64,000 nt of DNA. Origin: Pseudomonas cavernicola. GTDB lineage: Bacteria; Pseudomonadota; Gammaproteobacteria; Pseudomonadales; Pseudomonadaceae. The notes under the pieces are model-generated. The model did no database searches. It was not told the DNA's origin and was given only the letters and a program-made list of their open reading frames with translations. The position numbers were made by a program, and so were the translations under genes. Shown one piece after another: positions 1 to 7,885 of the stretch. Location of the stretch: assembly GCF_003596405.1 (NCBI RefSeq), contig NZ_QYUR01000008.1, positions 496,001 to 560,000 on the forward strand. Direction: 5' to 3'. How positions within the stretch are numbered: the first letter of the stretch is position 1; every line of letters begins with the position of its first letter.

Positions 1-617
1 GGACATGTCCTGACCGGAGACTCATGGTGTTGGGTGATCGATCCCAACGACGGCACCAGCGACTTCCTGAAGGGCCGAAAAGGCTCGGCCATCTCGGTTG
101 GGCTCTTGCGAGATGCACTGCCGGTAGTGGGTATCGTGCATGCGCCGGTTACGCCAGATCGTGGCGCTGACTGCATCGCTTGGGCCGAGGGATTACCGCA
201 CCTGTTGCGCAATGGCCAACCAGTCGTAAATGACCTCCGCCAGCAGCGGCTAGGTGACTTGGCCGTGGTCATGGTGAGTGCGGCTGCCGAGGCTAAACCT
301 CAGGTAAACGCTGAGCTCTGTGCGCCCGCTCAGTTTCACGCGATGCCCAGCATCGCCTACCGACTGGCGCGAGTCGCGGCCGGTGACGCGGTTTGCGCAG
401 TCTCGCTGTATCCGGTGTCCGCCATGACGTGGTGGCCGGGCACGCATTGATGCGTGCCTGTGGAGGAGTCCTGCTTGACCAGGATGGCCAGCCAATCAGC
501 TACCGGACCGAGAGCGAAATGGCCGTCGTGTCCAATCGCTGCTTCGGTGGTGCGCCGCAAGGCTGCCAAGACTTGCTAACCCGGGACTGGGAGCGAGTCC
601 TGCGCACTGGTGAGTAA
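1..617 (+). pseudogene. Inositol monophosphatase (CysQ-like) family protein, 5'-partial and frameshifted
   Basis: The reading frame is open from base 1 and gives the metal-binding signature WVIDPNDGTSDFL of the inositol monophosphatase / 3'(2'),5'-bisphosphate nucleotidase superfamily, so the N-terminus lies outside the window. The first frame stops at 450. The expected second signature (DVVAGHALMRACGG, the D-x-A-A-G motif) continues in another frame up to 617. One missing base in the C run near 421-424 (codons reading Ser-Ala-His-Asp) would join the two halves. Family members are Mg-dependent phosphatases of sugar phosphates or nucleotides. Either the gene is dead or the base was lost in sequencing. 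It sits directly against a phage-type fragment, so it is probably part of a genomic island. Confidence 0.72.
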
Positions 618-1045
618 ACATCCGTGTAGAGGATGTCTTCGATGATCTGGATCGGTTGATTAGTGCACGTGAGCGTAGTCCGATCTTTGAGTACGAAACG
701 GGCTACATCTGCTGCGTGGAGCAGGGCGAGGACATGGGCTTCCACATCCATGCTGCGTTCTTCTTCAACGGAGCAGGGGTGCGTAAAGACTGCCTCAAGG
801 CTAGGCAGATCGGTGAGTTGTGGGAGCAGATCACTCGTGGGCAGGGCTATTTCCATAGCAGCAACGATGACAAGGAGCGTTATGGAGATAAGTGCGGTAT
901 CGGGACGTTCAAACGAGCAGATCCCCAGGCTCTCCACAAGGTCTGTGAGGCCATGCATTACCTTACGGAGGATGGCCAGCATCTGCGTATCAAGCCTGCA
1001 GGGGCTAGGGCCTTCCGTACGGGCTTTATTCGGAGGGAAGGTTAG
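614..1045 (+). pseudogene. Inovirus Gp2 / YfjJ-like replication-associated protein, N-terminally truncated
   Basis: The frame running from 614 (GTA, just after a stop at 611) to 1045 reads VEDVFDDLDRLI and then a long conserved block: CVEQGEDMGFHIHAAFFF, then YGDKCGIGTFKRADP, ending AFRTGFIRREG. This resembles the C-terminal domain of inovirus Gp2 and E. coli YfjJ/YagK proteins, with a His-x-His core like that of replication initiators. There is no convincing ATG; a TTG at 656 is the first plausible internal start, so the 5' half appears lost at the junction with the phosphatase gene. It marks a degraded filamentous-phage or satellite-type element. I recognise the family from memory and could not search it. 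Confidence 0.6.
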
Positions 1046-1359
1046 AATCCGCCGCGCTAGCTCGGATTTCGTCCTTGTAGTTGAGTTCACCGAGGTCTTG
1101 GCAATGGAAGCCATGGGTTCGGATGCAGTAGGCTCTAGAGCTTGCTGATTTAACGTAGAAGGAGTGCTGTGGGTGGACGAGAAAGGAAATCGGTGCCTGC
1201 AGCATTACTTATCGGTCTATCAGAAGAACCAAGCAATTTTCAGCAGTGGCTTGGCATTTGATGAGTGCCTGCATCATTTTCTGGATCAGCGACCTGCTGG
1301 CAAAAATCTGTCTGCGTTTGATCGCTCGGTCGGCTTAGCTTCAGCCCCGTTCTGGTGGG

Positions 1360-1617
1360 ATGTGCAGGCCGTGCATGATTCTGCTCTGGCTAGCCATGAA
1401 TACCTTCTTCTCCTGGATTGCCAGGCTCGAGTTTGGTATCGGGTTGCGGGTGTCCGGCATTTACCCGCAACCAGTGAAGGTATTGCTGGGCTCGGGAGTC
1501 CTCAAGGGGGCTGTGTTTGTCATTGCCATGTTGGGCGGTATGGGGATGCTCGAATGGCTTGAGTGTAAAAAGCACCGTGGGCTGCTGGCTCCGGCCTCCG
1601 TGGGTAACCCCACCTAA
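1360..1617 (+). CDS. Hypothetical small membrane protein (uncertain)
   Basis: An 85-codon frame with hydrophobic stretches (residues about 6-20 and 40-62, the latter ending AMLGGMGMLEWLE) and a basic tail. It ends 21 bp before the TauE/SafE gene and could be translated with it. A second frame (GTG 1164 to 1562) overlaps it and reads a soluble, unfamiliar sequence beginning VDEKGNRCLQHYL. The two may be halves of one frameshifted gene downstream of the phage fragment. I do not recognise either. Codon use is not strongly typical of the high-GC genes here. Treat as tentative. Confidence 0.3.
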   Translation: MCRPCMILLWLAMNTFFSWIARLEFGIGLRVSGIYPQPVKVLLGSGVLKGAVFVIAMLGGMGMLEWLECKKHRGLLAPASVGNPT

Positions 1618-1638
1618 ACCTGGGCTAGGAGCCCGATC

Positions 1639-2445
1639 ATGGTAATTTCGCTCATCCTTGGCATATTCGTGGGGACCGTGCTTGGTCTGACAGGCGCCGG
1701 CGGAGGCATACTCGCCGTCCCCGTGCTAGTGGCTGGCATGGGCTGGTCCATGCAGCAGGCTGCACCGGTGGCATTAGTTGCGGTAGTAGGTGGCGCTGTG
1801 ATCGGTGCCCTGGAAGGGTTACGCAAAAGGCTGGTGCGCTATCGGGCAGCGATTTTGATGGCGGTGACTGGTGTGCCGTTTACCGCCGTGGGCCTCCACG
1901 TTGCGCAGGTACTCCCTCAACGTTGGTTGATGGGGCTTTTCGGTATCACAATGTTGTTTGTAGGTGTCCGCCTGCTCATGCAGAGGCACGAGGTGGCATC
2001 CATGAGTCTTGAAGTGTCGATGCGCACTGTAGGTCGTATTGACCCGAAAACTGGTCGGTTTCAGTGGTCTTGGGGCACGGGGTTTCTGTTGGGTAGCATT
2101 GGGGCGTTTGCGGGCTTCTTGACTGGGCTGTTGGGGGTTGGTGGTGGTTTTGTCATCGTGCCCATGCTTCGTCGGTTTACAAATGTTTCGATGCATGGAG
2201 TCGTTGCCACCTCTTTGATGGTTATTGCTTTGGTAGGCACTGGGGGGATTGTGGTCGCGCTGACTTATGGCGTAGTGATGCCCGTAAAAGCCACGGTGCT
2301 ATTTGCGCTAGCAACAGCCCTGGGCATGGTCGTTGGGCGACAATTGTCTTCCCGTCTTTCAGGCCACCATGTACAGCGTGGTTTCGCAGTGGTGTTGATA
2401 ACTGTGGCGATAGGCTTAGTGATCCTGGCGATCTTTTCACGCTAG
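1639..2445 (+). CDS. TauE/SafE family membrane exporter
   Basis: A 268-residue integral membrane protein with the two-fold repeat of TauE/SafE permeases. Glycine-rich signatures GLTGAGGGILAVPVL (residues 16-30) and GLLGVGGGFVIVPML mark the start of each half, and about eight hydrophobic helices are apparent. Members export sulfite, sulfoacetate or other small organic anions, mostly in sulfonate metabolism; the substrate cannot be told from sequence. The ATG at 1639 is followed at once by the first helix, as is usual in the family. It has no metabolic partner in the same direction. Two further exporters of the same or related type lie in this window (10193 and 62682). Confidence 0.85.
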   Translation: MVISLILGIFVGTVLGLTGAGGGILAVPVLVAGMGWSMQQAAPVALVAVVGGAVIGALEGLRKRLVRYRAAILMAVTGVPFTAVGLHVAQVLPQRWLMGLFGITMLFVGVRLLMQRHEVASMSLEVSMRTVGRIDPKTGRFQWSWGTGFLLGSIGAFAGFLTGLLGVGGGFVIVPMLRRFTNVSMHGVVATSLMVIALVGTGGIVVALTYGVVMPVKATVLFALATALGMVVGRQLSSRLSGHHVQRGFAVVLITVAIGLVILAIFSR

Positions 2446-2473
2446 CGTTAGCGTCTTTAAAACATGACTTTAA

Positions 2474-2717
2474 AGCCCTGTTCGAGGTATCTGTGCCCTG
2501 CTGGAGCAGGAGAGCTTTGCCGAAGCATCCCGCATCGCCCACAACATGAAATCGATGGCCGGCACCATAGGGGCACAAGCCCTGGCATAGACAGCCATGG
2601 AGCTGCAATTCGCCTTGGACGCGCGGAAGCGCCGAGCCTTTATTGGCCAAGATTGCACTGGACCTGGCCGAAGCCATTGCCGAGACCCGCAACCTGCTGA
2701 GAACCGAGACTGGCTGA
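2474..2717 (+). pseudogene. HPt (histidine phosphotransfer) domain fossil of a hybrid sensor kinase
   Basis: Translation from 2498 gives LLEQESFAEASRIAHNM followed by KSMAGTIGAQALA, which matches the HPt signature A-H-x-[LM]-K-[SG]-x-A-x-x-x-G-A, with His in RIAHNM as the phospho-acceptor. An in-frame TAG occurs at 2588 (a CAG to TAG change would explain it). After ALDAR a frameshift is needed to continue as AEPLLAKIALDLAEAIAETR and stop at 2717. Everything upstream of the HPt is missing. This is the C-terminal stump of a BarA/EvgS-type or chemotaxis-type hybrid kinase and has no function as it stands. Confidence 0.6.
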
Positions 2718-2748
2718 GCGCCACTAGCCGCAAGCACGGGCCGCAACC

Positions 2749-3480
2749 CTACTGTTTGGCAGCACGGAGCTCGCCGATGGTTGTCCAGATGCGCTCGATT
2801 ACCTGCTGATTGGCGGCATAGAAACCCCTCCCAACCCCGAGAAAAACAGCTCCCTGCATAAAGGGGACAGGCAGCACTTCGATGCGGTCTTCTAAGCCCC
2901 CCTCCTTCAGTGCCGCCAGAGTCTGGTATTCGGTGCTCACAGCAATTTGTCCGCGGCCGATCACTAGCAAGGTCATGATTTGAGAGAGGGACTTGGCACT
3001 GTCGTCGCTGGGCACCTTTAGCGCCTCCAGACGATCCTTGAAGGCAAGCACCCCCGAGCCATAGAGCACCGGCTTGTCTAACCCGCTAAAACGCTGACCA
3101 TCCCAGTCGGCCTGAGAACCGCGGACACGAAAAACAACTGCCCGCACGACACCGAACGAGCGCTGCGCATCCGGTGAGCCGTCAAGTTCGGGAAGAATCA
3201 TATTGTCCAGAACGCCGGTGGTTGCTGATACTGGCGCCGCGGCGTGGTATTGACCGCTGGCGACCCCGGCGTGACACCGCCGCCTCGGTACGCTGAGGAA
3301 CTCCACCGCCCAGCCTTGTTGGCTGGCGGCCTGACGGATCAGGTACTGCACCTGGCCCTCACGATCAGGAAAGGTCAGTGGCGGAAAAGGCTGATCATCG
3401 ATGCAAACACGTAGGACTTGAGCCGCGCAGAATGGTGCGAACGCGAGTCCTAAAATCAGTAAATGCAGCATGCGCAACAT
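2749..3480 (-). CDS. Periplasmic substrate-binding-like protein (SBP_bac_3 fold), orphan
   Basis: A 243-residue protein with a signal peptide (MLRMLHLLILGLAFAPFCAA, cut near residue 20) followed by a type-3 solute-binding domain: VLRVCIDDQPFPPLTFPDRE, then FLSVPRRRCHAGVASGQYHA and a C-terminal VLPVPFMQGAVFLGVGRG. A Shine-Dalgarno AAGGAG precedes the ATG at 3480. No permease or ATPase is adjacent, so it may be a sensor-type or moonlighting binding protein rather than part of an importer. A clear paralogue lies at 24972-25814, at the far end of the catabolic cluster, with the same FPPLTF/FPPFTF, WDGQRF and VLPVPF blocks. The ligand is unknown; amino acid-like ligands are common in the family. 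Confidence 0.75.
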   Translation of the reverse strand: MLRMLHLLILGLAFAPFCAAQVLRVCIDDQPFPPLTFPDREGQVQYLIRQAASQQGWAVEFLSVPRRRCHAGVASGQYHAAAPVSATTGVLDNMILPELDGSPDAQRSFGVVRAVVFRVRGSQADWDGQRFSGLDKPVLYGSGVLAFKDRLEALKVPSDDSAKSLSQIMTLLVIGRGQIAVSTEYQTLAALKEGGLEDRIEVLPVPFMQGAVFLGVGRGFYAANQQVIERIWTTIGELRAAKQ

Positions 3481-3686
3481 GGCGGCTCCTTGGCCTTGAG
3501 CAGTCCGCTACTAGTAGCAGCAAACTGGCTCAGTACCTGAACCTCCTGACCAACAAGCGAAGGCGCTGAAGTGCCAAGCTTCTGACTGAGTGTAGCCGAC
3601 TTGCTACGGCCGAGAGTACAAGCGAGTAGCGCGTTCCAGGCAAGCATGAGAGCCAGCAGGATGTTCAAATGGACCTGGAGCTTCAT
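3456..3686 (-). CDS. Possible small lipoprotein or secreted peptide upstream of the binding protein (doubtful)
   Basis: A 76-codon frame that begins MKLQVHLNILLALMLAWNAL and has a lipobox-like ALLAC around residue 23. Its 3' end runs 25 bp into the binding-protein gene in another frame. The ribosome-binding site is weak. It could be the decayed N-terminus of a sensor protein whose remainder is gone. No homologue comes to mind, and codon use gives little support. Confidence 0.2.
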   Translation of the reverse strand: MKLQVHLNILLALMLAWNALLACTLGRSKSATLSQKLGTSAPSLVGQEVQVLSQFAATSSGLLKAKEPPCCACCIY

Positions 3687-3971
3687 CGTCAACCTGCAAC
3701 CCGCTCGAAGGTTTCAGCCTAAGTTTCGGCCTCATAATCCGACAGCGAGGCGAGCATCGGCGGCTTGGAGCCTCCATTGTGGACCCGCTCGGGACTGTTC
3801 AACTAGGCCTGCTGGGCTCCGCTCCTGTGTATGGCACAGGGCACTGCCGCTATAGGATGAACCACCTATCGACTCGCTACAGGCAGCATGCATCAGAGTG
3901 CGAGCAGCGGTGCCTGCTCGCCCAACTATGAGGCAAGCACAGGGAATTCCGCGTCGACGGCTAGCCAGACG

Positions 3972-4211
3972 GTCCGTCAGCCTCAGGTTGCTAGTCAGCT
4001 TGGGCTTGTACTTCGTCTCCATCGTTGCATAGGCCAGGCCGTGCATGGTTTTGCAGGTGACGTTGAGAGGGAATTTTTGCTTCGAAGCCATCTCGACGCT
4101 CTTGTTGGAACAGAGGTAGAGAATCCGGGCGTGCGATCGCTTCAGGGCGTACCCGACCAGCGTGGTGGTCTTCCCTGTGCCGGCGAAGGCGATCAGCTTA
4201 ATGAGGGGAGC
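3972..4211 (-). pseudogene. UvrD/Rep-type DNA helicase, N-terminal fragment with Walker A
   Basis: Read leftward from about 4211, the sequence encodes PLIKLIAFAGTGKTTTLVGY, ALKRSHARILYLCSNKSVE, then KFPLNVTCKTMHGLAYATM and KYKPKLTSNLRLTD. This is the start of a superfamily-1 helicase: the AFAGTGKTT phosphate-binding loop followed by the motif Ia region and the conserved TMH(S/G)LAY block. After TD (about 3972) the translation becomes arginine-rich and unrelated, and no other helicase motif follows, so only the first 80 or so codons remain. No intact start codon is clear. It is a remnant of an island-borne helicase. Confidence 0.65.
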
Positions 4212-4428
4212 CTGGCCAGAACGCTGCGCAATTGTTGACGCTGCTCACCCCGTCGAACGTATGGATGGCAGGTCGACATTTGCTGGGACAGCGTAGGAGA
4301 GGTACGCCTGTGAAACGCGGAAACCAGGCCTACTAGACCAGCGGCGGCTACCCCTGTAATCGTCGCTATACGACCCAAACCAGCCATGACGTATTCGTAC
4401 AGATCATGAAAGGCTTGCAAGTGGGGTG

Positions 4429-4468
4429 TCATTAAATGAAAAGCGCCTGTCGTCTGATGAGAAGCGCC
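4429..4468 (+). promoter_or_regulatory. AraC-type operator, copy A: two half-sites 21 bp apart
   Basis: The element starts TCATTAAATGA. Half-site 1 is ATGAAAAGCGCC (4436-4447) and half-site 2 is ATGAGAAGCGCC (4457-4468), exactly 21 bp apart start to start, i.e. two helical turns on one face. This is the usual layout for AraC/XylS dimers at an activated promoter. A TAAAGT at 4485-4490, 17 bp beyond half-site 2, could be the -10 box. It faces the operon that begins at 4546. Related copies are at 16477 and 16992. The assignment to the AraC gene at 15380 is inferred from position. Confidence 0.55.
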
Positions 4469-4545
4469 CGCCAAGCCTGCGCCCTAAAGTCCAATCAACG
4501 TAAATCGACGCTGTTCGTCAAGATCGATGATTGGAGAAATCAGGC

Positions 4546-5526
4546 ATGGCCAAAGCCGTACGCTTCAACGAAACCGGTGGTCCCGAAGTCCTTCGCTATG
4601 AGGACGTCGAAGTCGGCGAGCCCGGACCAGGCGAGGTTCGTCTGCGTCATGTGGCCGTTGGCCTGAACTACGCCGACACCTATTTCCGCAACGGCACCTA
4701 CCCGATCCCGCTGCCCAACGGCATGGGCGTGGAAGCCGCCGGTGTGGTCCAGGCAGTGGGCGAGGGCGTGAGCAACGTGGTGGTCGGTGACCGCGTCACC
4801 TACACCGGGTTCCTCAACACCCTCGGCGCCTACAGCACCGAGCGTCTGATCCCGGCCGCGCCGCTGATCAAGCTGCCGGACACCATCGCCTTCGAGACGG
4901 CTGCGGCCATGACCATGCGTGGTCTGACCTCGTCGTACCTGATGCGCCGCATCTATGACTTCAAGCCGGGCGACAGCATCCTGTTGCACGCCGCCGCCGG
5001 TGGCGTCGGCCTGATCGTTTCGCAGTGGGCCAAGCTACTCGGCCTGAACGTGATCGGCACGGTGTCCACCGAGGCCAAGGCCGAAGTCGCCCGGGCCCAC
5101 GGTTGCGACCACACCATCAACTACAGCCACGAAGACGTCGCCAAGCGCGTGCGCGAGCTGACCGATGGCGTCGGCGTCAACGTGGTGTTCGACAGCGTCG
5201 GCAAGAATACCTTCATGGGTTCGCTGGATTCGCTAAAGCGCCGTGGCCTGCTGGTCTGTGTCGGCACCGCCTCCGGTCCGATCGAAGGCTTCAATCCGCA
5301 GCTCCTGGCCATGAAGGGCTCGCTGTACCTGACCCGTCCAGCCCTGGCCGACTACATCGCCGACCCGGCCGAGAAGGCCGCCCTGGCTGGCGAGCTGTTC
5401 GATCACGTCGGCAGTGGCCGGATCAAGATCGAGATCAACCAGCACTACGCGCTGCAGGATGCCGTGCAGGCGCACCGCGACCTGGAGTCGCGCAAGACCA
5501 CCGGTTCGTCGATCTTCGTCATCTGA
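4546..5526 (+). CDS. NAD(P)H:quinone oxidoreductase, zinc-free MDR family
   Basis: A 326-residue medium-chain dehydrogenase/reductase of the QOR class. The N-terminal half has the GroES-like fold (VEAAGVVQAVGEGVSNVVVG); the Rossmann half has the dinucleotide loop HAAAGGVGLIVSQWAKLLG. The zinc ligands of alcohol dehydrogenases are absent, as expected for quinone or enone reductases. The ATG at 4546 was chosen because GGAG lies about 10 bp upstream and the family starts M-x-K-A-[IV]-x-F. It is the first gene after operator copy A and is 13 bp from the dioxygenase gene, so it is the probable leader of the operon. Likely role: reduction of a quinone or alpha,beta-unsaturated carbonyl intermediate. 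Confidence 0.85.
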   Translation: MAKAVRFNETGGPEVLRYEDVEVGEPGPGEVRLRHVAVGLNYADTYFRNGTYPIPLPNGMGVEAAGVVQAVGEGVSNVVVGDRVTYTGFLNTLGAYSTERLIPAAPLIKLPDTIAFETAAAMTMRGLTSSYLMRRIYDFKPGDSILLHAAAGGVGLIVSQWAKLLGLNVIGTVSTEAKAEVARAHGCDHTINYSHEDVAKRVRELTDGVGVNVVFDSVGKNTFMGSLDSLKRRGLLVCVGTASGPIEGFNPQLLAMKGSLYLTRPALADYIADPAEKAALAGELFDHVGSGRIKIEINQHYALQDAVQAHRDLESRKTTGSSIFVI

Positions 5527-5539
5527 GGGGGGGCTCGTC

Positions 5540-6388
5540 ATGCAAGTCGAACAACTGACCTACAGCATCGGCGCCGAGCTGGTTGGCGTGAACCTCGCCG
5601 ACGCCATCCATGACGACGGCCTGTTCGCCGAGATTCGCGCCCAGCTGCTCAGGCATCGCGTGCTGTTCCTGCGCAAGCAGGACTTCAGCCGCGCCGAGCA
5701 CGTGGCCTTCGCCCGCCGCTTCGGCGAGCTGGAAGACCACCCGGTGGCCGGCAGCGACCCGGAGCATCCGGGCCTGGTGCAGATCTACAAGCGCCCGGAC
5801 CAGCCGATGGATCGCTACGAGAACGCCTGGCACACCGACGCCACCTGGCGCGAGGCGCCGCCGCTGGGCTGCGTGCTGCGCTGCATCGAATGCCCGCCGG
5901 TGGGCGGCGACACCATGTGGGCGAACATGGTCCTGGCCTACGCCAATTTGCCGGACGACGTCAAAGCCAGGCTCGAAGGCCTGCGTGCGCGCCACAGCAT
6001 CGAGGCCAGCTTCGGCGCGGCGATGCCGATCGAGAAGCGCCTGGCGCTCAAGGCGCAGTACCCGGATGCCGAGCACCCGGTGGTGCGTACCCACCCGGAA
6101 ACCGGCGAGAAGGTGCTGTTCGTCAATGCCTTCACCACCCACTTCAGCAACTACCACACCCCTGAGCGGGTGCGCTTCGGCCAGGACGCCAATCCCGGTG
6201 CCTCCGACCTGCTGCGCTACCTGATCAGCCAGGCGTACATCCCCGAGTACCAGGTGCGCTGGCGCTGGCAGCCGAACAGCGTGGCCATCTGGGACAACCG
6301 CAGTACCCAGCATTACGCGGTCATGGATTACCCGCCCTGCCATCGCAAGATGGAGCGTGCCGGAATCATCGGCGACAAGACCTACTGA
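5540..6388 (+). CDS. TauD/TfdA family Fe(II)/2-oxoglutarate-dependent dioxygenase
   Basis: A 282-residue protein with the H-x-D...H facial triad of TauD-type enzymes: WHTDATW supplies the first His and the Asp, and IWDNRSTQHYAVMDY the distal His, with the R that binds 2-oxoglutarate in CHRKMERAGI near the C-terminus. Enzymes of this class hydroxylate taurine, 2,4-D, gamma-butyrobetaine, alkyl sulfates and related acids with release of CO2 and succinate. The start at 5540 follows a purine-rich stretch (GAGGGGGG) 13 bp after the quinone reductase stop. The neighbouring BKACE and CoA-transferase suggest a substrate that becomes a beta-keto acid after hydroxylation. The exact substrate is not readable from sequence. 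Confidence 0.85.
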   Translation: MQVEQLTYSIGAELVGVNLADAIHDDGLFAEIRAQLLRHRVLFLRKQDFSRAEHVAFARRFGELEDHPVAGSDPEHPGLVQIYKRPDQPMDRYENAWHTDATWREAPPLGCVLRCIECPPVGGDTMWANMVLAYANLPDDVKARLEGLRARHSIEASFGAAMPIEKRLALKAQYPDAEHPVVRTHPETGEKVLFVNAFTTHFSNYHTPERVRFGQDANPGASDLLRYLISQAYIPEYQVRWRWQPNSVAIWDNRSTQHYAVMDYPPCHRKMERAGIIGDKTY

Positions 6389-6440
6389 GTCGAAACATCC
6401 CAGTCGCGCCACTTACTTTTAATTATTTGAGGCAACAGAC

Positions 6441-7490
6441 ATGAACTTCCTTGACGGTTCTCTCTTTCCTGAAAACCAGGACAAGCTCGTCATCACAGTG
6501 GCCCCCTATGGCCCCGAATGGTTCCCCTCCGACTATCCGGAAGACATTGCGGTGACCATGGAAGAACAGATTCAGAAGGCTGTTGACTGCTACGAAGCCG
6601 GCGCCTCCGTACTGCACCTGCACGTGCGTGAACTGGACGGCCAGGGCTCCAAGCGCCTGTCCAAGTTCAACGAACTGATTGCCGGCGTACGCAAGGCAGT
6701 GCCGGACATGGTCATCCAGGTCGGCGGTTCCATCTCCTTCGCGCCCCCGGAAGACGGCGCGGCCGCGAAGTGGTTGCATGACGACACCCGTCACATGCTC
6801 GCCGAACTCGATCCCAAGCCCGACCAGGTCACTGTGACGGTCAACACCACGCAGATGAACGTCGTCGAGCAGATGGATGCGCGCGACTACGCGGGCACGT
6901 CCATGGGCAGCGATACCTACGAAGCCTACCGCGAGATGATCGTGCCCTCCGGCCCGAGCTTCATCGAGGAGCATGTGCGCCGCCTGAGTGCCGCCGGCAT
7001 CCAGAGCGCCTTCCAGTTCTACAACATCAACAGCTACGAGTCGGTGGAGCGCCTGATCCGCCGCGGCGTCTACAAGGGGCCGCTGGTGTGCAACTGGGTG
7101 GCGATTGGCGGTGGCATGGACCAGCCGCATATCTACAGCATGGCCAACTTCCTGCGCGCCATCCCCGACGGCACCATGCTGACGGTGGAAAGCAGCATGC
7201 TCAATACCCTGCCGGTCAACCTGATGGGCATGGCGATGGGCTTGCATGTGCGCTGCGGTATTGAGGACAACATCTGGACCCAGGATCGCTCGCGCAGGAT
7301 GACCTCCGTCGAACAGATCGAACAGTTGGTGCGCATCGCCAAAGAAATCGGCCGTCCGGTCGCCAACGGCAAGGAAGCCCGCGAGATCCTCAAGATCGGC
7401 GTTTTCTACAACACGGTCGAAGAAACCCTGGCCGCCAACGGCTTCGCCCCGAATCCGAAGGGCGGTCAGCAGGGCTTCCTGCGCAAGTGA
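6441..7490 (+). CDS. Beta-keto acid cleavage enzyme (BKACE, DUF849 family)
   Basis: A 349-residue TIM-barrel enzyme of the 3-keto-5-aminohexanoate cleavage family. The zinc ligands appear as HLHVRE (His59 and His61), followed by the conserved Q-V/T-G-G-S block (VIQVGGSISF) and GLHVRCGIEDNIW near the C-terminus. BKACEs condense a beta-keto acid with acetyl-CoA and split it into acetoacetate and a new acyl-CoA; known substrates include 3-keto-5-aminohexanoate and dehydrocarnitine. A 3-oxoacid CoA-transferase able to use the acetoacetate product is encoded at the end of the same operon (13117-14444). A second, partial copy of its 3' end follows at 7502. The ATG at 6441 has only a weak purine run (GAGG) upstream. 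Confidence 0.9.
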   Translation: MNFLDGSLFPENQDKLVITVAPYGPEWFPSDYPEDIAVTMEEQIQKAVDCYEAGASVLHLHVRELDGQGSKRLSKFNELIAGVRKAVPDMVIQVGGSISFAPPEDGAAAKWLHDDTRHMLAELDPKPDQVTVTVNTTQMNVVEQMDARDYAGTSMGSDTYEAYREMIVPSGPSFIEEHVRRLSAAGIQSAFQFYNINSYESVERLIRRGVYKGPLVCNWVAIGGGMDQPHIYSMANFLRAIPDGTMLTVESSMLNTLPVNLMGMAMGLHVRCGIEDNIWTQDRSRRMTSVEQIEQLVRIAKEIGRPVANGKEAREILKIGVFYNTVEETLAANGFAPNPKGGQQGFLRK

Positions 7491-7501
7491 TTCACCCGCA
7501 G

Positions 7502-7606
7502 TTACAGGATGTCGTTCAATACGACAGCCTCGAGGAAACCCTGCTGGCCAACGGCATGGCGCCGAACCGCAAGCCGGGCGAGAAAGGCGTGCCGCAGCGC
7601 CGCTGA
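7502..7606 (+). pseudogene. 3'-terminal fossil of a second BKACE gene
   Basis: Just 11 bp after the BKACE stop, the sequence encodes VQYDSLEETLLANGMAPNRK followed by PGEKGVPQRR and a stop at 7604-7606. This parallels the C-terminus of the intact gene (FYNTVEETLAANGFAPNPKG) but differs at many positions, so it is not a simple duplication. It looks like the stump of a second, diverged BKACE gene removed by recombination with the first. The next 280 bp (7607-7885) hold no gene I can support. Confidence 0.7.
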
Positions 7607-7885
7607 GGCAAGGAATCAGTCCTCTGCTGGTCAGGTCAGGGGGCGGACACTGTGAACGCGGGGCAGCCCCGCGTCACAGGGGCCGCGACGGACTCGGGTG
7701 GCCTGGCCGCCCGTGTTCGACCGACCTCGATCCGATTGTGAAAAAGCTTCTGCCAGGTCGGCGTTACCCGCTTGTCGCCACGCAGACAAGACCATGCGCC
7801 GAGCGTCCGCTCCCACGAAGAGCCGGGGCGAAGCTTTTTCAGAACCGGTTTCAGGCACAACAACAATAAGCTTCTAGGAGGCAGC

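Noticed and set aside
500..1114. A 204-codon frame on the minus strand across the phosphatase and Gp2-like fragments
   Set aside because: It is antisense to two recognisable proteins, has no domain signature and reads low-complexity Ser/Leu sequence; it is a shadow.
4193..4432. A minus-strand frame with a possible membrane helix (MTPHLQAFHDLYEYVMAGLG)
   Set aside because: It overlaps the operator and runs out of frame into the helicase fragment; no family recognised and too little evidence for a gene.
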